From: Moorella sp. UBA4076
Lineage (GTDB): Bacteria; Bacillota; DSM-521; Neomoorellales; Neomoorellaceae
Length of the DNA stretch: 10,830 nucleotides
Reading direction: 5' to 3'
Assembly (NCBI GenBank): GCA_002383405.1
Contig: DFYS01000001.1
Coordinates: 9,917-20,746 of the forward strand
Part shown: positions 5,502-10,830 of the stretch, in pieces
How the letters are laid out: the number at the start of each line of letters is the position of its first letter
Numbering within the stretch: position 1 is the stretch's first letter
Translations under genes and position numbers: made by a program
Notes under the pieces: generated by a model
What the model was told of the DNA's origin: nothing
Databases searched by the model: none
Seen by the model: only the letters and a program-made list of their open reading frames with translations

Positions 5502-6866
5502 ATGCTGGACCAGGTCCGGCAGACAATCAAGCGCTATCATTTGCTGGTGCCAGGGGATAAAGTGGTTGTCGGCGTATCCGGAGGACCGGATTCCCTGGCC
5601 CTGTTGCACAGCCTGCGAATGCTCCAGGAGGATTGCGGCTATACCCTTCATGTAGCCCACTTAAATCACGGGCTGCGGCCGGAAGCTGCTGCCGATGCCG
5701 CCTATGTCCGCCAGCTGGCCGGGGAGTGGGGCCTGCCGGTGACGACGGCCAGCCGGGATGTGGCCCGTTACCAGCGGGAGCACCGCCTGTCCCTGGAAGA
5801 GGCGGCGCGGGAGGTACGCTATCACTTTCTGGAGGAAGTTGCGGCCAGGGTTGCTGCCGGGAAAATTGCCGTCGGCCACCACGCTGATGACCAGGCCGAA
5901 ACGGTTTTATTAAATCTATTGCGGGGAAGCGGCCTGACAGGGCTCAAGGCCATGCTGCCGCAGCGCGGCCAGCTGATCCGGCCGTTACTTTTTATTACCC
6001 GCACCGAGATCGAGGCCTACTGCCGCAGGCATGATCTTCAGCCCCGGCAGGACCGTACTAACCTGGACACTACTTTAAGCCGCAATAAAATCCGGCACCA
6101 GTTACTGCCCTTCCTGGCGCGGGAATTCAACCCGGCTATTACCCGGACTTTAAGCCGCACCGCCATTATCCTGCAGGAAGAAGAAGAAATCCTGACCGGC
6201 CTGGCTGCCGGGGCCCTGGCACGGATCAAGATCCACCAGGATGCCGTCTCTTTAAGCCTCGACCGCCGCCAGTGGTTGGCCCTGGCGGCAGGGATGCAAC
6301 GGCGCGTCCTGCGCCTGGCGGCCTTTTCCCTGGGGAGAAAGGTGAATTTTGACCAGGTGGAAAGGGCGCGCGCGGTGGCGGCCCGGGGAGGGAGCATCAC
6401 CTGGCCCGGTCACCTGCGGCTGGCAGCCGGGGCAGGAGCTATAAGGCTCCAGGTACCGGCAGACCGGCCCGCGGCCGGTTCTTTTTGCTGCCTCCTCCGG
6501 GTACCCGGGCTGACACCCCTGCCGGGATTGGACCGGGCTATTCGTGCCGAATTACGGCAGCCGCCGGCAGCCTTCCAGGGCGACGAAAACGAGGCCTGGC
6601 TCGACTGGCATAAAATGGAGGGACCCCTGGCGGTACGCAGCTGGCAGGCGGGGGATTACTTCCAGCCCCTGGGTATGGCAGGCAGGAAAAAAATCCAGGA
6701 TTACTTCAGTGACATCCATCTGCCCCGCCAGCGGCGGTACCGGGTGCCTCTGGTGGTCAACAGGGGCCATATCGTCTGGGTTGCCGGGTTCCGTATCGCC
6801 GAGGATTTCAAAATTACCCCGGCGACGCGCACGGCCCTGCATCTGCAGCTGCAACCGTGGCCTTAG
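5502..6866 (+). CDS. tilS: tRNA(Ile)-lysidine synthetase
   Basis: TilS uses ATP and lysine to convert C34 of the CAU-anticodon tRNA-Ile2 to lysidine, switching it from Met to Ile charging and AUG to AUA reading; it is essential in most bacteria. The 454-residue protein has the PP-loop SGGPDS (26-31), GHHADDQAETVLLNLLRGSG (125-144) and DRTNLDTTLSRNKIRHQLLP (184-203) in the N-terminal domain. The C-terminal domain includes RSWQAGDYFQPLG and the QDYFSD-type segment near the end, as in full-length Gram-positive TilS. The ATG at 5502 follows AAGGGTGG (5489-5496) at good spacing; a GTG at 5493 would lie inside that site. It sits between spoIIE and ftsH as in Bacillus, but the intervening small genes and hpt are absent. 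Confidence 0.95.
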   Translation: MLDQVRQTIKRYHLLVPGDKVVVGVSGGPDSLALLHSLRMLQEDCGYTLHVAHLNHGLRPEAAADAAYVRQLAGEWGLPVTTASRDVARYQREHRLSLEEAAREVRYHFLEEVAARVAAGKIAVGHHADDQAETVLLNLLRGSGLTGLKAMLPQRGQLIRPLLFITRTEIEAYCRRHDLQPRQDRTNLDTTLSRNKIRHQLLPFLAREFNPAITRTLSRTAIILQEEEEILTGLAAGALARIKIHQDAVSLSLDRRQWLALAAGMQRRVLRLAAFSLGRKVNFDQVERARAVAARGGSITWPGHLRLAAGAGAIRLQVPADRPAAGSFCCLLRVPGLTPLPGLDRAIRAELRQPPAAFQGDENEAWLDWHKMEGPLAVRSWQAGDYFQPLGMAGRKKIQDYFSDIHLPRQRRYRVPLVVNRGHIVWVAGFRIAEDFKITPATRTALHLQLQPWP

Positions 6867-6880
6867 GGCAAAAAGTTAAA

Positions 6881-6909
6881 TTGCATTCATATTTTCCCTA
6901 TGCTACAAT
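6881..6909 (+). promoter_or_regulatory. Sigma-A promoter of ftsH
   Basis: TTGCAT at 6881-6886 and TACAAT at 6904-6909 are 17 bases apart in the 87-base AT-rich gap after tilS. Transcription would begin near 6916, about 38 bases before ftsH. No regulator site such as CIRCE or a CtsR box is evident. Confidence 0.75.
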
Positions 6910-6953
6910 ATATACCTATAAGATGCGGGGCAGGGTAAGAGGAGGGTGACCCG

Positions 6954-8918
6954 TTGAATCGAATTTTTAAAAACCTGGCCGTATACCTGTTAATAGTACT
7001 CCTGGCGGCATCGATCATCAGGTTATCGACGCCGACGGAGAAACAGGTAGCCGAGTGGGACCTGACCCACTTTTACCAGGCTGTCGACCAGGGCCAGGTC
7101 CAGGAAGTGACGATTACTCCCCAGGATAGTATTGTTAAAATCGATGGGGTTTTAAAAAACGGCGAACGTTTTACGGTCAATGCCCTGACGGGGACCAATC
7201 TAATTGATCGCCTGACGGAAAAGGGCGTTGTTGTCAAGCCCCAGCTGCCACAGCAGCCGCCCTGGTGGACCAGCCTGCTGGGCAGCCTGTTGCCCATCCT
7301 GTTGCTGGTGGGCCTGTTTTTCTTCATGATGCAGCAGACCCAGGGCGGCGGGTCGCGGGTAATGCAATTTGGCAAGAGCCGCGCCCGCCTGCATAGCGAT
7401 GAAAAGCATAAAGTGACCTTCAGCGACGTGGCCGGTACCGATGAGGCCAAGGAGGAGCTGGAGGAAGTAGTTGAGTTTCTGAAGAACCCGCGCAAATTCA
7501 ACGAGCTGGGGGCGCGTATCCCCAAAGGGGTCCTGCTTTTCGGCCCGCCGGGTACGGGCAAAACCTTGTTGGCCCGCGCCGTAGCCGGGGAAGCAGGCGT
7601 GCCTTTTTTTAGCATCAGCGGTTCTGACTTTGTGGAAATGTTTGTCGGTGTCGGCGCTTCGCGGGTGCGCGACCTCTTTGAGCAGGCCAAAAAAAACTCG
7701 CCGTGCATCGTCTTTATCGATGAGATCGATGCCGTCGGCCGGCAGCGGGGCGCCGGCCTGGGCGGCGGCCATGATGAAAGGGAACAGACTTTAAACCAGC
7801 TGCTGGTAGAAATGGACGGCTTCAGTGCCAATGAGGGGATTATTATTATTGCCGCCACCAACCGGCCCGATATCCTCGACCCGGCCCTGCTGCGGCCGGG
7901 GCGTTTTGACCGCCAGATAGTCGTTGATGTCCCCGATGTAGTGGGCCGCCGGGAGATTCTCAAGGTGCACGCCCAGGGTAAACCCCTGGAGGAAGCCGTT
8001 GACATGGATGTCCTGGCGCGGCGGACCCCCGGCTTTACCGGGGCCGACCTGGCCAACATGATCAATGAGGCGGCTTTACTGGCCGCCCGGCGCGGCAAGC
8101 ACAAGATCAGTATGGAAGAAATGGAAGACTCCGTGGAGCGGGTGATTGCCGGGCCGGAAAAGAAATCGCGGGTCATCAGCGATTACGAAAAAAGGCTGGT
8201 AGCCTTCCATGAGGCCGGCCACGCCGTGCTGGGGCATTTCCTGCCCCATACCGACCCCCTGCACAAGGTTTCCATTATTCCCCGCGGCCGCGCCGGCGGC
8301 TATACCCTGTTGCTGCCTAAAGAAGACCGGCGCTATATGACTAAATCCCAGATTCTGGATCAGGTAACCATGCTTCTGGGGGGGCGGGTGGCGGAAGCCC
8401 TGGTCCTGAAAGAAGTGAGCACCGGTGCCCAGAATGACCTGGAAAGGGCTACCGAGCTGGTGCGCAAGATGATCACCGAGTTTGGCATGTCCGATGAACT
8501 GGGGCCCCTGACCTTTGGCCGCAAACAGGAAACCATCTTCCTGGGCCGGGACCTGACCCGCGATCGCAATTATAGCGAAGCAGTGGCCTTTTCTATTGAC
8601 AAAGAGGCCCGCCATATAATTGATGAATGTTACAACCGCGCCCGGAGCATGCTCCAGGAGCATATGGCACAATTACATCAGGTAGCCAAATCCCTGATGG
8701 AAAAGGAAACCCTGGAAGCGGAGGAGTTTATCGCTATTATCGAATCCTTTAACCAGGAGCACGGCCCGGAGGGAAGCAACCCGGAAACCGGGGCGCCGGA
8801 CAACCAGCCGCCGGCAGTTGCCGGGGAGAGAGAAAACAAGGAAACCGGGGCGCCCCCTCTGCACAAGGATTTACAGATCAAACTAACTTACCTGCACAGT
8901 TTGAAAGGAGTATGGTAG
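6954..8918 (+). CDS. ftsH: ATP-dependent zinc metalloprotease FtsH
   Basis: FtsH is a hexameric membrane-anchored AAA+ protease that unfolds and degrades membrane and regulatory proteins; in Bacillus it is also needed for sporulation. The 654-residue protein has membrane segments at about 7-24 and 104-127 flanking a small extracytoplasmic domain. Walker A is GPPGTGKT (197-204, K203), Walker B is FIDEID (D256, E257), and the second region of homology includes ATNRPDILDPALLRPGRFDR. The zinc site is HEAGH (419-423) with D495 in NDLERAT. TTG is the start codon, preceded by GGAGG at 6941-6945 and giving the expected N-terminus just before the first membrane segment. The C-terminal tail repeats ETGAPD/ETGAPP, encoded by a duplicated GGAAACCGGGGCGCC. 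The stop codon overlaps ndk by one base. Confidence 0.98.
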   Translation: MNRIFKNLAVYLLIVLLAASIIRLSTPTEKQVAEWDLTHFYQAVDQGQVQEVTITPQDSIVKIDGVLKNGERFTVNALTGTNLIDRLTEKGVVVKPQLPQQPPWWTSLLGSLLPILLLVGLFFFMMQQTQGGGSRVMQFGKSRARLHSDEKHKVTFSDVAGTDEAKEELEEVVEFLKNPRKFNELGARIPKGVLLFGPPGTGKTLLARAVAGEAGVPFFSISGSDFVEMFVGVGASRVRDLFEQAKKNSPCIVFIDEIDAVGRQRGAGLGGGHDEREQTLNQLLVEMDGFSANEGIIIIAATNRPDILDPALLRPGRFDRQIVVDVPDVVGRREILKVHAQGKPLEEAVDMDVLARRTPGFTGADLANMINEAALLAARRGKHKISMEEMEDSVERVIAGPEKKSRVISDYEKRLVAFHEAGHAVLGHFLPHTDPLHKVSIIPRGRAGGYTLLLPKEDRRYMTKSQILDQVTMLLGGRVAEALVLKEVSTGAQNDLERATELVRKMITEFGMSDELGPLTFGRKQETIFLGRDLTRDRNYSEAVAFSIDKEARHIIDECYNRARSMLQEHMAQLHQVAKSLMEKETLEAEEFIAIIESFNQEHGPEGSNPETGAPDNQPPAVAGERENKETGAPPLHKDLQIKLTYLHSLKGVW

Positions 8919-9334
8919 TGGAACGCACCTTTGCCATGATTAAACCCGAAGGAGTAGAGCGCGGCCTGGCGGGGGCCATCATCAACCGTCTCGAACGCAA
9001 GGGGTACCGGCTTATCGCCCTCAAGATGTTAAAGATTTCGCCGCAACTGGCGGCGCGTCACTACGCTGAGCACCAGGGCAAACCCTTTTACCAGGGCCTG
9101 ATCGATCATATCACCTCTGGCGCGGTGGTGGCCATGGTCCTGGAGGGACCTGGAGTTATCGCTGGTTTAAGGCAGATGATGGGCGCCACCAACCCTACCG
9201 ATGCCGCTCCCGGGACCATTCGCGGGGACTATGCCCTGGAAGCAAGCCAGAACGTTATTCATGGTTCCGATTCTCCGGCCAGCGCGGCGCGGGAAATAGC
9301 CCTTTTCTTTACCCCGGCCGAACTGGGTGAATAG
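8918..9334 (+). CDS. ndk: Nucleoside diphosphate kinase
   Basis: Ndk transfers the terminal phosphate from ATP to nucleoside diphosphates through a phosphohistidine, balancing NTP and dNTP pools in the cytoplasm. The GTG at 8918 gives 138 residues starting ERTFAMIKPEGVERG, the standard N-terminus. The catalytic H115 lies in NVIHGSDS, followed by the conserved AAREIALFF. An ATG at 8912 is in frame, but AAAGGAG ends at 8910, only one base before it; the same site is seven bases from the GTG, so GTG is preferred. The stop of ftsH (TAG) shares its last base with this GTG, which points to translational coupling in an ftsH-ndk operon. Length and motifs are complete. Confidence 0.96.
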   Translation: MERTFAMIKPEGVERGLAGAIINRLERKGYRLIALKMLKISPQLAARHYAEHQGKPFYQGLIDHITSGAVVAMVLEGPGVIAGLRQMMGATNPTDAAPGTIRGDYALEASQNVIHGSDSPASAAREIALFFTPAELGE

Positions 9335-9339
9335 GGGCC

Positions 9340-9379
9340 GGAGACAGGAAGCAGTTCACTTATCCTGCTTCTTGTTTCC
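9340..9379 (+). other. Long hairpin after ndk
   Basis: A 15-bp stem pairs 9340-9354 with 9365-9379 (two G-U pairs, 10-base loop), starting five bases after the ndk stop. There is no T-run on either side, so it is not a standard intrinsic terminator. It may protect the 3' end of the mRNA or weaken read-through. Confidence 0.6.
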
Positions 9380-9581
9380 TGCCGCCGCCCTCTATTTTCA
9401 GCCCAGCACCCAGCTGGCAGGATAGCGTATACCCGCTAAGGCTCGAACCGCCCTTGGCGGGGTGGGTGAGGGGAGCAACAGTTTCCCGGAGGGCAGGAAT
9501 AGGTGCCGGCAGGGAACATGCCCCTCCGCCGGGGGAAATGAGTGTCAGCACGAAAAAGCTACCGGAGGCCGGGGGAGTTTG
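9380..9581 (+). other. GC-rich foldable leader of niaR, function unknown
   Basis: About 200 bases without a convincing gene. A perfect small hairpin CCGCC-CTT-GGCGG lies at 9448-9460. A larger one pairs CCGGC (9506-9510) with GCCGG (9528-9532), with GGG/CCC inside. The 3' arm of the second contains CCTCCG (9523-9528), which can pair instead with CGGAGG (9563-9568) or partly with the ribosome site GGGGGAG (9571-9577). The early part (cctctattttca at about 9389-9400) faintly resembles the tail of the dispersed repeat. No known riboswitch class was recognised and no clear promoter was found. Confidence 0.4.
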
Positions 9582-10091
9582 ATGAAGGCCAACGAACGCC
9601 GGCAGAAGATTCTCGAACTTTTAGATAGAGACCAGCCGCGCAAGGGCACCGAGTTGGCCGGGATCCTGGGGGTCAGCCGCCAGGTCATCGTCCAGGATGT
9701 TGCTGTGTTGCGGGCGGCCGGGGCCGGTATCCTCGCCACCCCGCAGGGGTATCTCCGGCCCGGGCCGGAAAAACGCTGCCAGCGCACCTTTGCCTGTCAG
9801 CATGACATGGACGGCCTGGCAGAGGAATTACAGATTATGGTCGATTACGGCGGCAGGGTAATCGACGTCGTAGTCGAACACCCCCTTTACGGGGAAATCC
9901 GCGGTTACCTGATGCTGGCCTCGCGCTATGACGTCCAGAAGTTTGTCGCTGATTTAAAGGCCAGCGGCGCCAGGCCTCTCTATACCCTGACCGGCAGCGG
10001 CGCCCATCTCCATACTGTAGAAGCAGCGAATGACGATATCCTGGCGATAATCGCTGCCAAGCTGGCCCGGGCGGGGTTTTTGCTCGAATAG
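9582..10091 (+). CDS. niaR: NiaR niacin-responsive transcriptional repressor (HTH_11 plus 3H domain)
   Basis: NiaR represses genes for NAD synthesis and niacin uptake when niacin is abundant. The 169-residue protein has an N-terminal winged helix (residues about 5-58, ending ILATPQGYLRP) and a C-terminal 3H domain with its namesake histidines at H74, H100 and H142/H144. H74, E82, H142 and H144 have spacing like the metal ligands reported for the Thermotoga maritima homologue. The start at 9582 gives the expected family length of about 170-180; GGGGGAG at 9571-9577 is close upstream. Extending the frame upstream would add a low-complexity region without homology. No NAD biosynthesis gene adjoins it here, so its targets lie elsewhere. 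Confidence 0.92.
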   Translation: MKANERRQKILELLDRDQPRKGTELAGILGVSRQVIVQDVAVLRAAGAGILATPQGYLRPGPEKRCQRTFACQHDMDGLAEELQIMVDYGGRVIDVVVEHPLYGEIRGYLMLASRYDVQKFVADLKASGARPLYTLTGSGAHLHTVEAANDDILAIIAAKLARAGFLLE

Positions 10092-10097
10092 CGGCTC

Positions 10098-10131
10098 TAT
10101 TTTCATCCTTCTGCTGGTGCCGCGCCAGGGG
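10098..10131. repeat. Tail-only copy (D) of the dispersed repeat
   Basis: The stretch ttttcatcc-ttctgctggtgccgcgcc closely matches the tail of copy C (10789-10816) and copy A (2076-2096). The heptad and palindrome portions are absent. It fills nearly all of the gap between niaR and the next gene. Confidence 0.7.
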
Positions 10132-10163
10132 CTTAGATGGCTACCCAAAAGGTGGTGAATGTA

Positions 10164-10523
10164 GTGCAGCCAATCGAATATGTCCAATATACCCTCTACC
10201 TCGATACCGATGACATCCGGGTAGCCCAGCACGTAGCCAGGGTGCTCAATCAAAAAGCTGGCAGCGCCGTTGGCGCCCTGGGACGGGAAGATGGATCCGG
10301 AATCGCGGTGGTCGTCCATCTCCTCAGGTGGCGGGAATTTCCCCTTCGGCGGGTGCTGGAGACAGCCCTGGTTACCCTCCGGCCTTTGAATGTTAAGATC
10401 AGCAGGGGGGTTTTAGGGCCGGCGCCCCTGGAGGCTCTCCTTGATGTAGTCCAGCAAACCCTGCTGCTGGACAGCCTGCCGGAAGTAGCCGCGCCTGCTG
10501 CCGAGCCGGATGACCCAGCCTAG
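10164..10523 (+). CDS. Hypothetical protein, 119 residues
   Basis: I do not recognise this family. The protein begins MQPIEYVQYTLYLDTDD and looks soluble, with alternating strand and helix patterns (strand-like near 5-13 and 44-51, helices near 17-29 and 57-68) and an acidic, proline-alanine-rich tail (LPEVAAPAAEPDDPA). There is no signal peptide, membrane segment or cysteine. GTG at 10164 is chosen because AAGGTGGTGA (10149-10158) differs from the ideal ribosome site by one base. An in-frame ATG at 10137 would add nine residues, but it abuts the repeat tail and has only a weak site. Third-position G/C use matches the neighbours, supporting a real gene. It probably shares a transcript with niaR, 72 bases upstream, but a role in NAD control is only a guess. 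Confidence 0.65.
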   Translation: MQPIEYVQYTLYLDTDDIRVAQHVARVLNQKAGSAVGALGREDGSGIAVVVHLLRWREFPLRRVLETALVTLRPLNVKISRGVLGPAPLEALLDVVQQTLLLDSLPEVAAPAAEPDDPA

Positions 10524-10534
10524 CCCTGTGATGC

Positions 10535-10567
10535 AAAAAAGCCTCCTGGCCATAATGCCAGAAGGCT
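10535..10567 (-). terminator. Leftward intrinsic terminator
   Basis: An 11-bp stem with one mismatch pairs 10540-10550 with 10557-10567 around CATAAT. The six A residues at 10535-10540 become a U-run on the minus strand, while the plus-strand side has none. It therefore ends leftward transcription, although no minus-strand gene is visible to its right in the window. Confidence 0.65.
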
Positions 10568-10573
10568 GGTTAA

Positions 10574-10608
10574 GCGCCCCTCCGTCCCGGACACAGGGAT
10601 TCAGGCGC
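10574..10608. other. Two-part stem-loop between opposing terminators
   Basis: GCGCC (10574-10578) pairs with GGCGC (10604-10608), and inside it TCCC (10585-10588) pairs with GGGA (10596-10599). A TATAAT-like hexamer lies on the minus strand at 10623-10628 but lacks a good -35. It could belong to a small RNA or leader; no known class was recognised. Confidence 0.35.
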
Positions 10609-10648
10609 GGTAGAGAGCAATGATTATACGGTTGTAAAACTATGTTAG

Positions 10649-10682
10649 GGCTGGCTCCCGGGGATGCCAACCTTATTTTTTT
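10649..10682 (+). terminator. Rightward intrinsic terminator
   Basis: GGCTGGC (10649-10655) pairs with GCCAACC (10666-10672) with one mismatch and is followed by TTATTTTTTT, including seven consecutive T at 10676-10682. It would end the transcript carrying niaR and the hypothetical gene. Confidence 0.7.
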
Positions 10683-10704
10683 GTAACTACCCTACCATGA
10701 AAAT

Positions 10705-10830
10705 AGATGTGAGAAGTGAGAGGCGAGATGTGGGAGGCTGGTAAGAACCGGCTGCGCCAGTTCCTGATTGAAATCCCACGCCCTGCCATTTTCATCCCTC
10801 TGCTGGTGCCGCGCCGGCGGCATGGGCGTC
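10705..10830. repeat. Dispersed heptad-palindrome repeat, copy C
   Basis: This is the most complete copy and reaches the window edge. Heptads GTGAGAA, GTGAGAG, GCGAGAT, GTGGGAG run from 10709 to 10736. The palindrome GAACCGGC-TGC-GCCAGTTC at 10745-10763 has one mismatch. The tail ttttcatccctctgctggtg follows at 10789-10808. The 44 bases from 10708 align without gaps to copy B from 2162, with about 10 differences, followed by an identical 18-base core. Confidence 0.85.

Noticed and set aside
7073..8176. A 367-residue minus-strand frame opposite ftsH.
   Set aside because: Serine/arginine-rich shadow of a highly conserved GC-rich gene, with no domain of its own.
9462..9581. An upstream extension of the niaR reading frame.
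   Set aside because: The added 40 residues are GC-rich low-complexity sequence without family resemblance; 169 residues from 9582 is the usual NiaR length and has a ribosome site.
9420..9581. Cobalamin, T-box or SRP RNA in the niaR leader because of GGTGCC, GGGTGGG and similar words.
   Set aside because: The fixed elements of these RNAs (GCCACTG-type B12 box, TGG-containing T-box, GGAAGGAAGCAGC-type SRP domain IV) are absent.

Overview
The window reads as chromosomal DNA of a GC-rich, spore-forming, low-branching Firmicute (Clostridia). Gene order, codon use and protein style look most like Moorella thermoacetica or a close relative; that identification is inference from pattern recognition, not a database match. 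The strongest taxonomic evidence is the block tRNA-Met(CAU), tRNA-Glu(UUC), spoIIE, tilS, ftsH, which is also found near the replication origin of Bacillus subtilis and many endospore formers.

Layout. Bases 1-1097 hold the end of an unidentified upstream gene, ubiX (flavin prenyltransferase) and a small LpdD-like protein. Together they look like the tail of a UbiD-type decarboxylase operon that makes and handles prenylated FMN. A convergent gene on the minus strand (1051-2139) encodes an exported L,D-transpeptidase with a peptidoglycan-binding domain on each side of the catalytic domain; its 3' end overlaps the LpdD-like gene. Between it and a rightward DMT-family membrane protein (2544-2975) lie 404 bases filled mostly by a dispersed repeat, itself split by a 137-bp MITE-like element with perfect 13-bp terminal inverted repeats and a 9-bp target duplication.

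Bases 3032-3275 form a compact tRNA unit: promoter, two tRNAs, terminator. Immediately after it comes a perfect Spo0A box and a sigma-A promoter with an unusual 21-bp spacer driving spoIIE, the architecture known for Spo0A-activated stage II genes. tilS follows with a possible sigma-H promoter, then ftsH with a good sigma-A promoter. ndk overlaps the ftsH stop codon by one base and is probably translationally coupled. A hairpin and a GC-rich, foldable 200-base leader precede niaR, a niacin-responsive repressor of NAD genes. A small gene of unknown function follows, then about 300 bases with oppositely oriented terminators, a stem-loop and another copy of the dispersed repeat.

The most interesting non-genic structure is a repeat family made of degenerate 7-base tandem units (GTGAGAG-like), a palindrome and a conserved tail. 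It appears three times, plus a tail-only fourth copy. One copy lies inside the coding sequence of the L,D-transpeptidase, where it supplies about 40 residues ahead of the signal segment; another was the landing site of the MITE-like element. No CRISPR array, phage module or defence system is visible.
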